IMG/VR virus record: IMGVR_UViG_3300024264_000082
Span: 1 to 38,425 of that record
Origin: a virus
Strand: one strand, 5' to 3'
Length of the DNA stretch: 38,425 bases
In this document: one piece after another, positions 8,158 through 16,700 of the stretch
Numbering within the stretch: the stretch's first letter is position 1
Layout: every line of letters begins with the position of its first letter
Program-made: the position numbers and the translations under genes
The notes under the pieces: model-generated
Told to the model about the DNA's origin: nothing
The model's input: the letters and a program-made list of their open reading frames with translations, nothing else
The model's database searches: none

Positions 8158-8280
8158 TACAAGTCCACCAGTGATCTGTAACACAGCAATGAATCTGATC
8201 ACTGTAGTATATGATTAAGTAATCATTAATCATGGGTGTATCTCTATGTTGCACCAGAATTAAACCGAATATATAATTAA
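8158..8280 (+). other. Structured non-coding gap
   Basis: No gene was found. It holds a perfect 8-bp inverted repeat, CAGTGATC / GATCACTG (8169-8176 with 8197-8204, 20-base loop). A cluster of ATGATT-aagt-AATCAT and a further TAATCAT lies at 8211-8232. There is no T-tract, so it is not a simple terminator. It could be a small RNA, a leader or operator sites. Confidence 0.4.
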
Positions 8281-8305
8281 ACAAATTTAAGTTTGTGTGT
8301 ATAAC
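8281..8305 (+). promoter_or_regulatory. putative early/middle promoter: inverted repeat plus TATAAC
   Basis: ACAAA-tttaag-TTTGT is followed three bases later by TATAAC (8300-8305), 21 bases ahead of the ATG at 8321. The arrangement matches that before uvsX, where ACAAAC-gatta-GTTTGT precedes TATAAT. Confidence 0.45.
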
Positions 8306-8320
8306 TATTAAACGTTTTAT

Positions 8321-8629
8321 ATGTCTAAAAAGAAAACAAATATCCTATCTGAAGCTAACGAAATAGTAAACAATCGCTCAGAAGAAAAATCACGTCAATA
8401 TGGACCATTCGAAGAAGGTATGCGAAGAGCAGCTATGATTTTCAATGGCATGACAGGTAAAGAACTAAACGGCTCAGATATGTATGCTGCACTCGTGGCA
8501 CTTAAACTAAGTCGACACTCTTATAACTATAAACAAGACAATCTATTAGATGCAGTTGCATATTTAGGTGCACTAGATAACTATGTTGAAAAGCACGGTT
8601 ATAAAGACAATGAAGATCCAATAAAATAA
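8321..8629 (+). CDS. DUF6378-like phage protein
   Basis: This 102-residue helical protein has the layout of the phage DUF6378 family: an ILSEANEIVNNRSEEKSRQY opening, then MRRAAMIFNGMTGKELNGSD, then a LVALKLSR segment and the end NLLDAVAYLGALDNY. These proteins are common in phages and their function is unknown. They resemble MazG-type all-alpha pyrophosphohydrolases in overall pattern, but a complete metal-binding E-x-x-E set is not visible here. It is followed three bases later by the SGNH-like gene and shares its promoter. Confidence 0.55.
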   Translation: MSKKKTNILSEANEIVNNRSEEKSRQYGPFEEGMRRAAMIFNGMTGKELNGSDMYAALVALKLSRHSYNYKQDNLLDAVAYLGALDNYVEKHGYKDNEDPIK

Positions 8630-8632
8630 ATT

Positions 8633-9694
8633 ATGGCAGAACTAACATTTTTTACAGAAAAGGAAACCGACAAATCGATTAGGGTAGGTATATGTGCCCT
8701 AGTTGGTAAGATTAGCCCTAAAATCTCATCACATAAAGGCGCATGGGCTCATATGCTATGTAATCAATTACAAAATGCAGGGTATTCTAATGCCGAAGTA
8801 ATCACATCTAATCAAACCGATTGGAACGACTATGATGCAATTCTCATTGATCACGGTATGGAATTTAAAGGCACGTTTAATATTTTTGGAGGCTCTAACG
8901 ATGATTTATATCATCAACTTATGAGGTTATTTTCCCCCGTTAAAAAATATTCCCTACATCATGATATGCCAGATATTGGTAATCTGATTCAAACTAGGCT
9001 TAAAGCAGGAACTGATTTATTTAAAACACTTGAAACTAGAATTGAAGAAGCAACAGAATTGTGTACGAATATACAAAGAGTAGATCATGTAGATAAAACA
9101 GAAAAACTATGTTTTGGCGATAGTCACTCTTTTGGAATGTATCAAGCTGGTTATATGTGTCAGCGACATGATGGACTAACAATGCACGGCGCACTAAAAA
9201 GAGGTTTACAAAGTTATGTATATCCTTGGATTAAAAGCTTAACAGTTTATATGGGTAATATTGACGTGAGACATCATTTGATGAGACAATCTAATCCATC
9301 TGATTCTGTAAAAACATTACTAAAAAGATATGAAGAAGAGCTTATCGGTTTAGGTATTAGTGATATTGAAATAGTAAATGTGTTACCTATTGAAAACGAA
9401 AGTAGACCATTACCAAAAACAGGCTATTATAAAGGAACGCCATTTGCTGGAACATGGTCAGAACGCAATGCTCTTGTGAATCAAATCAATTTAGGTATTG
9501 ATGATATGGCTAAAAGAAATAACTGGAAAGTTTATAAACACCCGGAAGTTTATTTTAATGCAAAAGAAGAATTAACATTCGATGTTATGGAAAAGCCTAA
9601 ATCTGTTCATATTTCTAGAGAGTATTACAGATGGAATATGGAAACAAATCAACCAAATAAAAATTTAATTAAACAAACACTATCCTTATTTTAA
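8633..9694 (+). CDS. SGNH-hydrolase-like protein with extra N-terminal domain
   Basis: This 353-residue protein has CFGDSHSFGM near residues 160-169, the block I signature of SGNH/GDSL hydrolases with nucleophile candidate Ser164. An MGNIDVRHHL segment near 207 fits the block with the oxyanion-hole Asn. Towards the C-terminus a KPKSVHISREY segment could supply the catalytic His. The first ~150 residues are a separate domain (VGICALVGKISPKISSHKGA, then a DAILIDHG segment). Such enzymes hydrolyse esters, often on sugars or lipids. It precedes a putative DNA-modification cluster, so a role in removing or adding a group on a nucleotide or surface sugar is possible but only inferred. Confidence 0.5.
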   Translation: MAELTFFTEKETDKSIRVGICALVGKISPKISSHKGAWAHMLCNQLQNAGYSNAEVITSNQTDWNDYDAILIDHGMEFKGTFNIFGGSNDDLYHQLMRLFSPVKKYSLHHDMPDIGNLIQTRLKAGTDLFKTLETRIEEATELCTNIQRVDHVDKTEKLCFGDSHSFGMYQAGYMCQRHDGLTMHGALKRGLQSYVYPWIKSLTVYMGNIDVRHHLMRQSNPSDSVKTLLKRYEEELIGLGISDIEIVNVLPIENESRPLPKTGYYKGTPFAGTWSERNALVNQINLGIDDMAKRNNWKVYKHPEVYFNAKEELTFDVMEKPKSVHISREYYRWNMETNQPNKNLIKQTLSLF

Positions 9695-9697
9695 TAT

Positions 9698-9853
9698 ATG
9701 AAAAAATATAAAATTAAAATCACACCATATCACACAGTAGGTGCATGGTACGTTTTAGAATTAGAAACAGAAAATCTTGAGTGGTCCATGGAACAATACC
9801 AAAGAAATAGAGATCCTTTTGAATGGGAAATATTAGAAGAAAATGCAGATTAA
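9698..9853 (+). CDS. Small hypothetical protein (51 residues)
   Basis: ATG at 9698, three bases after the previous stop, opens a frame of 51 codons beginning MKKYKIKITPYHTVGAWYVL and ending EWEILEENAD. It is acidic and rich in Trp and Tyr. The stop overlaps the next start within ATGCAGATTAA, an 11-base coupling also found between uvsX and its neighbour. Frame, spacing and composition agree with the surrounding genes, so I take it as real. No family was recognised. Confidence 0.6.
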   Translation: MKKYKIKITPYHTVGAWYVLELETENLEWSMEQYQRNRDPFEWEILEENAD

Positions 9854-11057
9854 AACCACAAAATATTATGATGAATTCATCAGATATTATAACTTAGCTT
9901 TAAAGCAACAAGAACTTTCTAATTTAGGAATGGTTCCTCATGTTGAAAGCGGCATGAATGACCCATTAATGGAACACATTGAATTATATGATGTTGTAGA
10001 AAGAAAATATGCAGGTTTTAGTCAAATAGTAAATGATTGCTTTTATGGATGGACAGATAAACATCCATACTGGGAGCACATGCAAGCAGGTAAAATTTAC
10101 CCTCAAAGAGAAGAGGTTGCAAAAAATTGGACTAGCCGACAGGATGTTTTTGGATTAGAAGAATGGCTTTATATTTTTATTTTACATAGAGTATGTGGCT
10201 CTGCAATTAATTACGCAACTAAGCCATCGGGTTATCATAACACAATCTTATTTGATTTATATGACTGCGATACTATTGAAGATATGTGTGAAAAGGTAAA
10301 ATATCATCCAACACCATTTTATACTTCAGTAGGATATCAATTTCCGGCTTTTCCAAAACCACCTAAACCAAATGTTAACGAAGATTCATTCGTAGGCATG
10401 TCTAATTTTACTGAACCAGAATATGTGTATAAAAGAGGCGGAGATTATTTCTTATGTGAATTTGCACCAAGAATGGCCAGAGATATGGCAAACTTCTTAA
10501 GAACAGATGGTAAAAAAGATTTAAGAGAATTAGGTGAATGGATGTTTAAGTGGAATGCCGACAATGGCTTAAGAGCTTATAGATTCCAGTATGCTGCAGT
10601 TATTGCAGATGTATGTGACTGGTATCCAGAATTTATGAATAGAGAATCGATGTTCTATTATGGCACTAACGCAGTAGAATGTATTGGTTATCTTGCAGAT
10701 CCTGTAGAAAAGAAGGGTAAGAAGTCTGAAGAGTTTTTAGATGCAGTAATGACAAAGATTTATGAAGATACAGGATCACTTCCATATAATGCAGAAGATG
10801 TAGCATGTGACTTTATTAGATGGATAGAAAACTATTTAAAACCAGGACCTGATTATGCGCATATAGATATGGATACTTTATGGAATTCATCTGTAATTAC
10901 AGACCATCCATATGGTAGACAAAAAGCTATGTTAGATCTAGGTTTAGTAAAAACATTTAATGATATGACTCAATTTCCATCCGATGACAAAGTTTTACAA
11001 AGCGCAGGAGTATCAGTTGAAGAGTATAAAAAAATGAATGAAGATTATGGAAACTGA
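9843..11057 (+). CDS. Putative amino acid:DNA transferase-like protein (paralogue 1)
   Basis: This 404-residue, mostly helical protein contains a segment LEEWLYIFILHRVCGSAINY (~105-124), then PSGYHNTILFDLYD. Later come APRMARDMANFL, RAYRFQYAAVIADVCDWYPE, ESMFYYGTNAVECIGYLADP and LPYNAEDVACDFIRWIENYL. This pattern recalls the phage AADT (formerly aGPT-PPlase) family, which replaces an activated 5-hydroxymethyluracil in DNA with an amino acid or amine. The assignment is from memory of family patterns and is not certain. The next gene is a diverged copy: MARDMANFL aligns with AAKDMAHIL and ESMFYYGTN with ESILFGGTG. A PLP enzyme lies two genes further on, as in known thymidine hypermodification clusters. 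Confidence 0.45.
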   Translation: MQIKTTKYYDEFIRYYNLALKQQELSNLGMVPHVESGMNDPLMEHIELYDVVERKYAGFSQIVNDCFYGWTDKHPYWEHMQAGKIYPQREEVAKNWTSRQDVFGLEEWLYIFILHRVCGSAINYATKPSGYHNTILFDLYDCDTIEDMCEKVKYHPTPFYTSVGYQFPAFPKPPKPNVNEDSFVGMSNFTEPEYVYKRGGDYFLCEFAPRMARDMANFLRTDGKKDLRELGEWMFKWNADNGLRAYRFQYAAVIADVCDWYPEFMNRESMFYYGTNAVECIGYLADPVEKKGKKSEEFLDAVMTKIYEDTGSLPYNAEDVACDFIRWIENYLKPGPDYAHIDMDTLWNSSVITDHPYGRQKAMLDLGLVKTFNDMTQFPSDDKVLQSAGVSVEEYKKMNEDYGN

Positions 11058-11088
11058 TATTAAAGAAAGAAAAAAAGAAAACAAAAAT

Positions 11089-12144
11089 ATGAGTGTACTA
11101 TTTACATTTGACGATGATCCACATTACGATCATGAAAACATAACGTATAGTGGAACAAACACAGATATTAAATTTAAAAAGAAAAAACCAGCTGAGAGTT
11201 GGATGAAAGATTGGACTGAAGAAGAAAGATTGGCTAAGTTCTTTGAATTTTGTACTGCGTTTGATAAAAGAGAAGATCAATTACTTTTAGAAGATTATCA
11301 AATATTTTCTCATAGATTACACTGGCATGAACACCCATATTGTTATATGATGCAACATGAAACTGATCTAGAAAAATTACTTTATTATACAATAGTCTTC
11401 TCATTTTCTAACGAACATTGGGGAACTATAACCAGATTAATAAAAGAAGGAGAAGAAAAAACTAGAGAACATTTTGTAGAAAATAGACATGCTAGAAATG
11501 ATTTATTTCAAATCTATTATCCCAAAGGTACAAAAGTTAAAGATTGGTTAATTGAAGGACCTAAGAAAGCGGCAAAAGATATGGCGCATATTCTTAAAGA
11601 TCTCGAAAGACCTTATACAATGATGGAGTTTGCTAAACTATTAGAAGCTTATTTTAAAGAACATCAAGGATTTAGATCACCCTTATATCCATGTAAAAAC
11701 ACAGCAAGATATGTTGCAATGAGTAGGCCAGATCTTGTTGATCCCGAATCTATTTTATTTGGTGGAACTGGACACTTTGATGGTATGCAACAAATATTTG
11801 GAGGAGTTAACTTAAATGGTAAAGTAAAATATTCAATAGATGATAATGGTCAGTTTGTCGCAGAAAACAAACATGCCGAAGAATGGATTAGACAAATGGA
11901 TTTATTAGTAAATCATCCAAATAATCCAATGGAAAGTCAAAAGTATTTAAACGTAGAAGATAAAACATGTTTCTTCTATAAGCATATTGCAATTAGTCAT
12001 GGGATAAAATCACCAACAAAAAGAATTCCATATACATGGATATTTGACGGAGATTTTAATTTAGCTAAACACCCTACTAAAGAAATTTTAGTTAATGCTA
12101 ATACGACAAAATATTTATGGGGTAGAGAATATCCAAACGAGTAA
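11089..12144 (+). CDS. Putative amino acid:DNA transferase-like protein (paralogue 2)
   Basis: This 351-residue protein starts at 11089. Earlier in-frame ATGs at 11038 and 11047 overlap the preceding gene and would add a low-complexity METDIKERKKENKN. The A-rich DNA there looks like a translation leader, so I prefer 11089. It shares the order of conserved segments with the preceding gene: a hydrophobic LLYYTIVFSFSNEHWG, then PKKAAKDMAHILKD, GFRSPLYPCKNTARYVAM, and ESILFGGTGHFDGMQQIF. A tandem duplication followed by strong divergence is the simplest reading. The function is inferred as for its paralogue. It may be a second transferase or a non-catalytic partner. Confidence 0.45.
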   Translation: MSVLFTFDDDPHYDHENITYSGTNTDIKFKKKKPAESWMKDWTEEERLAKFFEFCTAFDKREDQLLLEDYQIFSHRLHWHEHPYCYMMQHETDLEKLLYYTIVFSFSNEHWGTITRLIKEGEEKTREHFVENRHARNDLFQIYYPKGTKVKDWLIEGPKKAAKDMAHILKDLERPYTMMEFAKLLEAYFKEHQGFRSPLYPCKNTARYVAMSRPDLVDPESILFGGTGHFDGMQQIFGGVNLNGKVKYSIDDNGQFVAENKHAEEWIRQMDLLVNHPNNPMESQKYLNVEDKTCFFYKHIAISHGIKSPTKRIPYTWIFDGDFNLAKHPTKEILVNANTTKYLWGREYPNE

Positions 12145-12148
12145 AATA

Positions 12149-12817
12149 ATGAAGATGAAAAATAAGGCAGAAGACGCATGGCAAATACTTAGAATTCAAG
12201 GTGAATTCACTAAAGGATTTGACACATTTAATCAATTGGAAGGATCATATGTATCGGTTTTTGGAAGTGCAAGAACATTGAGTACTAATAAAATTTATAA
12301 AGAAGCAGAAAAACTAGGTAAACTCTTAGTAGAAGCTGGATTTGGTGTTATTACTGGTGGAGGTCCTGGAATTATGGAAGCTGCTAATAAAGGAGCGCAT
12401 AATGCCGGAGGACAATCGATTGGAGTTGGTATTGAATTACCGTTCGAAGCAAGCATGAATGAATATGTAGATTTAGGAGTAGAGAATAGATATTTCTTTA
12501 CTCGCAAGGTAATGTTCCTCAAATACTCACAGGCATTTGTGATATTTCCAGGCGGCGTCGGCACTTTAGATGAGTTATTTGAGGCCATTACTCTTGCGCA
12601 ATGTGGTCATAACGTAAAATATCCAATAGTTCTTGTTGGTAAAAAATACTGGGAAGGATTAATTGATTGGATGCAAAATACATTATGGGAACACGGAGCA
12701 ATAAGTCAAAAAGACTTTGATCTATTTAGAGTTGTCGATACCGCAGAAGAAGCCGTAGAAAAAATTACAGATTATCATAACAAATATAAAGATAATAATT
12801 CAAAAACAAACTTTTAA
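12149..12817 (+). CDS. LOG-family (TIGR00730) Rossmann protein
   Basis: This is a 222-residue protein, with the start at 12149 placed just after the previous stop. It has the two family signatures: GGGPGIMEAANKGA at about 70-83, and PGGVGTLDELFE near 134-145 with a FFTRK before it. LOG proteins cleave the N-glycosidic bond of nucleoside 5'-monophosphates, releasing base and ribose 5-phosphate; cytokinin monophosphates are the known plant and bacterial substrates. In a phage, between putative DNA-modifying proteins and a PLP enzyme, it may act on a modified or unwanted nucleotide, which is inference. The family call is secure. Confidence 0.8.
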   Translation: MKMKNKAEDAWQILRIQGEFTKGFDTFNQLEGSYVSVFGSARTLSTNKIYKEAEKLGKLLVEAGFGVITGGGPGIMEAANKGAHNAGGQSIGVGIELPFEASMNEYVDLGVENRYFFTRKVMFLKYSQAFVIFPGGVGTLDELFEAITLAQCGHNVKYPIVLVGKKYWEGLIDWMQNTLWEHGAISQKDFDLFRVVDTAEEAVEKITDYHNKYKDNNSKTNF

Positions 12818-12819
12818 AT

Positions 12820-13716
12820 ATGGCTCACGATAAACACACGACAAGTACGATGAATCAAGATTTAAATCTTATGATGCCAAATAGACAAGCATGGTTAGAT
12901 TTAGCAGGAGATTGGCAAGATCCATTAGATGATCCAATTATTATGAATCATGAAGGATTTAATGTAGTGAGAGATGATATGATGGGCTTTGGATCTAAAT
13001 GTAGATTTGGAGATATATTAGTACAAAAGGCTCCAACAGATACTTTGGTATACGTACAGCCCAGATTTGGTTTTGCAGGAATATCTCTTGCATATTTAGC
13101 CAAAAAATATAATAAGAAACTGGTATTATTTATGCCATCAGGCAAAGTAATATCAGATCATCAAGCCATATGTATTGAGAGAGGAGCAATACCTAAATTT
13201 AGAAGAATTGCAGCAATGCCTAATTTAAATAGAATTGCAAAACAATGGGCAGAAGATAACAATGCTACATTTATTCCTTTAGGTTTAAAACATGAATTGG
13301 TAACCGCTGCTGCAGTAAAAGTTGCATATGATGTAGCAGAAAAACATGGATATCCAGAAGAAGTATGGTCAGCAATATCAACTGGAGTTTTACAACGCTC
13401 TTTACAAATTGCATGGCCAGATGCTAAATTTAATGCAGTTGCAGTTTCTAGAAATATTCAAAATGGTGAATTAGGTAGAGCTAAAGTTTGGTCTCATCCT
13501 AAGGCATTTGCATCAGATGTAAAACCAGAATTTGCTCCCCCATTCCCATCAGCAATGAACTATGATGCAAAAGCTTGGGAATTTATGGTAAAACATGGAA
13601 ATCCAGGAGCATGGTTTTGGAATGTAGGCGGACAACCTTACCCAGATTCAGAAGAAACTAAAGAAAAAACTAATTCCCAGAGGGAGTGGGGAGAAGTTTT
13701 AGAAATGGATCAATAA
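12820..13716 (+). CDS. PLP-dependent enzyme, tryptophan synthase beta/ACC deaminase fold
   Basis: This 298-residue protein resembles fold-type II PLP enzymes. VVRDDMMGFGSKCRFGD (49-65) matches the R-x-D...G-S-K-x-R block in which the lysine (Lys60 here) binds pyridoxal phosphate in ACC deaminases and cysteine desulfhydrases. FGFAGISLAYLAKKYNKKLV follows, as expected for the next helix-strand unit. STGVLQRSLQ could form the phosphate-binding loop. Such enzymes do beta-elimination, beta-replacement or deamination of amino acids. In phages with hypermodified thymidine, PLP enzymes trim or rearrange the amino acid attached to the base. That role here is inferred from its neighbours. It ends just before the dUTPase promoter. 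Confidence 0.6.
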   Translation: MAHDKHTTSTMNQDLNLMMPNRQAWLDLAGDWQDPLDDPIIMNHEGFNVVRDDMMGFGSKCRFGDILVQKAPTDTLVYVQPRFGFAGISLAYLAKKYNKKLVLFMPSGKVISDHQAICIERGAIPKFRRIAAMPNLNRIAKQWAEDNNATFIPLGLKHELVTAAAVKVAYDVAEKHGYPEEVWSAISTGVLQRSLQIAWPDAKFNAVAVSRNIQNGELGRAKVWSHPKAFASDVKPEFAPPFPSAMNYDAKAWEFMVKHGNPGAWFWNVGGQPYPDSEETKEKTNSQREWGEVLEMDQ

Positions 13717-13718
13717 AA

Positions 13719-13749
13719 ACTGAAACTATCTCAAACTAAATCATATTAG
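13719..13749 (+). promoter_or_regulatory. putative middle promoter, twin of the one before the clamp gene
   Basis: TGAAACTATCTCAAA at 13721-13735 differs by one base from TGAAACTATTTCAAA at 18488. In both, a -10-like box follows 23 bases after the start of the motif: TATTAG here, TATAAT there. The dUTPase ATG lies 27 bases downstream of the box. It should drive dUTPase and the polymerase N-half. Confidence 0.5.
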
Positions 13750-13770
13750 TAATATAACAAACTTAAAAAA

Positions 13771-14238
13771 ATGGCAAACATAGACAACGAATGTAAAGAT
13801 CTAGAAGTAAACGATTTTTACAACAAATCAACAACACACCTAGAAGATATAATGTCTAATCAAAAGAAAATGCAAGAGGAAACATACGGCATTAATTTCG
13901 ATGATATGACAATTAGAGAGATTATGGATTTCTGGCATGTTAACACACACTCACTAATGGATGAAGTTCATGAAATGACAGATGCTCTTGGTGGAATTAA
14001 AGATGGTAGTGGAAACGCAGTATGGAAATACTGGAAAAAAGACTTTACTAAATATAATACATTAAAAATTTCTGATATGTCTGAAGGAGATAAGAAAGAA
14101 TTGTATATGGAATGGGTAGATATTCTACACTTCTTTATTAATTATGCATCTTCAATCGGTTTAGACGCTAAGACTGCATATAATTACTACTTCGCAAAAG
14201 CAGAAGAGAACGTTAACCGTCAGAAAAATAATTATTAA
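13771..14238 (+). CDS. dUTP diphosphatase, all-alpha (dimeric dUTPase/MazG-like)
   Basis: This 155-residue helical protein has the metal-binding pattern of dimeric dUTPases: E65-x-x-E68 in DEVHEMTD, K89/K90 near WKYWKKD, then E114-x-x-D117 in MEWVDILHFFINYA. It ends YNYYFAKAEENVNRQ, as is typical for the family. It converts dUTP to dUMP and pyrophosphate, keeping uracil out of DNA and supplying dUMP for thymidylate or modified thymidylate synthesis. It overlaps the polymerase N-half by one base (TAATG), so the two are probably translationally coupled. Confidence 0.75.
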   Translation: MANIDNECKDLEVNDFYNKSTTHLEDIMSNQKKMQEETYGINFDDMTIREIMDFWHVNTHSLMDEVHEMTDALGGIKDGSGNAVWKYWKKDFTKYNTLKISDMSEGDKKELYMEWVDILHFFINYASSIGLDAKTAYNYYFAKAEENVNRQKNNY

Positions 14239-15641
14239 TGCTATTAGATATAGAACAAACCAGTAATGAGTTAATTATATCTTACTATAATAAAGAAGGT
14301 AAAGTCTCATTCAAAAGATATGGTGTAAATCAATTTCAGAATTGGGTAGTCACTAAAGAAACAGACAAATACAAAGACAAAACATATAGAAACTGGGACG
14401 ATCGTCCACTTAAAAGAGGTATTGCTAAATCATTTAATAAATTTAGTTTACTTTATTTTATGGATTCTTTACCAGAAGCTGATAAAGAAGAGATATATGA
14501 GTTTAATATGCCAAGAACATACTTTGTCGATATTGAAACAGAAATAGTAGACGGCTTTCCAAAACCAGAAGAAGCTAAAAGTAGAATCCTATCATTTTCC
14601 ATTATCACACCCGAGCGTAAAGCAATCGTATTAGGTTTAGAAGATATGCCACATGATAAAGTGAAAAAGATCAATGATGATACTAATGAATACTTAAAAA
14701 ATTACGATCAAGACTGGGAATTCTCATATCATAAGTTTGATAATGAGTATAATATGTTATATACATTCCTTCATAAGTTTTTACCTAAATTCCCAATGAT
14801 GACAGGATGGAACTTTATAAACTATGACTGGCAGTATATAGTAAATAGATGTAAAAGATTACAAATCGACCTGAACGATGTGGCTATTACTGGATCACTT
14901 GATAGAAATGATAGCAGACCACTTCACATGGGCATTCTTGATTATATGCAATTATATGATAAATATGATCGTTCAGTTGCAGTAAAAGAATCAAACTCAT
15001 TAGATTTTGTTTCAGGCGCAGTATTAGATATTAATAAAATTAAATATAGTGGATCATTACAAGATTTATATGAAAATGATTTTACTAAATATATTTATTA
15101 CAATGTAATCGATTCATGTTTAGTATACTATATTGATCAACAATTAAGATCGATGGAAGTTCTTTTAACATTGGCAACTATTACCAGAATGCCTCTCTAT
15201 AAAGCTTCTTCACCTGTGGCTATTACAGAATCTTTGTTGGCAAGAAAATTAGCTGAAACTAATAAGAAAATAGGTGTAGAATATGGAAAGGCAGATTCTC
15301 TTAAAGAAGGTAAATTTGAAGGTGCATTTGTAAAGCAACCAATTGTTGGGTATTATTCTGGAGTAAGTGCATTTGATTTCGCTTCGCTATATCCATCAAT
15401 AATGAGACAATTTAATATTTCACCAGAATCTTTTATTGAACAGGTAACTGAACCTGAAATTAATGAAAGAAGAAAAGATGAGAATGTAATTGTTTGTGAG
15501 AACGGCGTTGTCTATAAAAAGGAAGATTCAATCTTAAAAAAGATTTTAAGTGATTTATATTCCCAAAGAAAAAATTACAAAAAGACGTCATATGCGTATT
15601 ATGAGAAGGCATATGAACTAGAAAAAAAAATAAAAAAATAA
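14238..15641 (+). CDS. 43: DNA polymerase gp43, N-terminal half (exonuclease and start of palm)
   Basis: This 467-residue protein is the front half of a family B polymerase. The proofreading exonuclease is complete: DIE (Asp98, Glu100) for Exo I, MTGWNFINYDWQYI for Exo II, and YYNVIDSCLVY near 295 for Exo III. Motif A, DFASLYPSIMRQFNIS, lies near 380. It stops in the fingers, just after QRKNYKKTSYAYYEKAYELE, within an A-rich tract. Motifs B and C are missing; they are in the gene at 19296. The three frames after the stop close quickly, so a frameshift cannot join anything here. The two chains (467 + 402 residues) add up to about the 898 of T4 gp43, so they probably assemble into one enzyme. 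Confidence 0.9.
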   Translation: MLLDIEQTSNELIISYYNKEGKVSFKRYGVNQFQNWVVTKETDKYKDKTYRNWDDRPLKRGIAKSFNKFSLLYFMDSLPEADKEEIYEFNMPRTYFVDIETEIVDGFPKPEEAKSRILSFSIITPERKAIVLGLEDMPHDKVKKINDDTNEYLKNYDQDWEFSYHKFDNEYNMLYTFLHKFLPKFPMMTGWNFINYDWQYIVNRCKRLQIDLNDVAITGSLDRNDSRPLHMGILDYMQLYDKYDRSVAVKESNSLDFVSGAVLDINKIKYSGSLQDLYENDFTKYIYYNVIDSCLVYYIDQQLRSMEVLLTLATITRMPLYKASSPVAITESLLARKLAETNKKIGVEYGKADSLKEGKFEGAFVKQPIVGYYSGVSAFDFASLYPSIMRQFNISPESFIEQVTEPEINERRKDENVIVCENGVVYKKEDSILKKILSDLYSQRKNYKKTSYAYYEKAYELEKKIKK

Positions 15642-15654
15642 TTTAACAAGAGAC

Positions 15655-15683
15655 TAGTAATTCAACTGATATATAAATTACTA
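15655..15683 (+). promoter_or_regulatory. putative late promoter within an inverted repeat, ahead of nrdB
   Basis: GATATATAAATT at 15668-15679 is the late-type motif and lies 31 bases before the nrdB ATG. It lies between perfect arms TAGTAATT (15655-15662) and AATTACTA (15676-15683), the second of which overlaps its end. The repeat could be an operator or a weak end to the polymerase transcript. Confidence 0.5.
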
Positions 15684-15698
15684 AAAATAAACAACAAT

Positions 15699-16679
15699 AT
15701 GAATAAGAACATCTTTTCGCCTAGAGTCAACATTTTACCTTATGAGTACCCACAGTTATTAGCATACAAAGATGCTATTAGACATTCATATTGGATTCAC
15801 ACTGAATTTAATTTTACAACAGACATAGATGATTTTAAAACTAAAGTTTCTGATTCAGAAAGAGAAGTTATTAAAAGAGCTATGCTTGCGATTGCTCAAA
15901 TAGAGGTTAATGTAAAAACTTTTTGGGCTGATCTATATAAGAGAATGCCTATTACAGAAGTAGGTGATGTGGGTATGACATTTGCAGAATCTGAAGTAAG
16001 ACACAAAGATGCTTATGCACAATTACTCAGAGTCTTAGGATTAGAAAAAGAATTTCAAAATGTTGTAGAGATACCTGCAATAAAAGATAGAATATCTTAT
16101 CTAAAAAAATATTTAGACGGGACGAGATCTAGAGATGATAAAATGTATACTAAATCAGTATTGTTGTTTTCTTTATTTATAGAGCACGTTAGTCTATTTA
16201 GCCAATTTCTAATTATGATGTCATTTAACAAAGAGAAAAATCTATTCAAGGGTATTTCTAATGTAGTTGAAGCAACATCTAAAGAAGAAGAAATTCATGG
16301 TAATTTTGGATCTGAAATTATCAACATTATTAAATCTGAAAACCCAGAATGGTTTGATGAAGAATTTGAACAACTTATTGATTCTGCATGTAAAAAAGCA
16401 TATGCTGCGGAAGTTAAAATTCTAGATTGGATTTTTGAAAAAGGAGAATTAGAATTCCTTTCTAAAAAAACCATTGAAAACTTCATACAAAATAGATTTA
16501 ATAATTCATTAACAAGAATAGGAATGAAGCCCGTATTCGACGTTGACCTTAGTGAAATTGAAAAAACATTATGGTTTGATGTAGAAATTACAGCAACAAA
16601 AGAAGGAGACTTCTTTTACAAGAAACAAGTTGACTATAACAAGAAGAGTAAGTCAATTACAGAAGACGATTTATTTTAA
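15699..16679 (+). CDS. nrdB: Ribonucleotide reductase class I, small (beta) subunit
   Basis: This 326-residue protein carries the di-iron ligands of class Ia/b R2: Glu69 in AIAQIEV, Glu99 and His102 in SEVRHKDAY, Glu162 in LFIEHVS, and Glu197 with His200 in SKEEEIHG. Tyr106 stands seven residues after Glu99, as the radical-bearing Tyr122 does in E. coli NrdB. It generates the radical used by NrdA to reduce ribonucleotides for phage DNA synthesis. It is followed 19 bases later by nrdA, and the pair ends at a terminator. The cassette lies between the two polymerase halves. Confidence 0.9.
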   Translation: MNKNIFSPRVNILPYEYPQLLAYKDAIRHSYWIHTEFNFTTDIDDFKTKVSDSEREVIKRAMLAIAQIEVNVKTFWADLYKRMPITEVGDVGMTFAESEVRHKDAYAQLLRVLGLEKEFQNVVEIPAIKDRISYLKKYLDGTRSRDDKMYTKSVLLFSLFIEHVSLFSQFLIMMSFNKEKNLFKGISNVVEATSKEEEIHGNFGSEIINIIKSENPEWFDEEFEQLIDSACKKAYAAEVKILDWIFEKGELEFLSKKTIENFIQNRFNNSLTRIGMKPVFDVDLSEIEKTLWFDVEITATKEGDFFYKKQVDYNKKSKSITEDDLF

Positions 16680-16700
16680 ACTAATTAAACATTTTACAAT

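Noticed and set aside
8158-8280. tRNA gene
   Set aside because: The repeats do not form a cloverleaf and there is no T-loop GTTCRA pattern or acceptor stem. No tRNA was seen elsewhere in the window either.
15620-15698. A-rich tract at the end of the polymerase N-half as a programmed frameshift site
   Set aside because: All three frames close within a few codons after the tract, and the C-half begins 3.65 kb away, so a frameshift cannot rejoin the gene.
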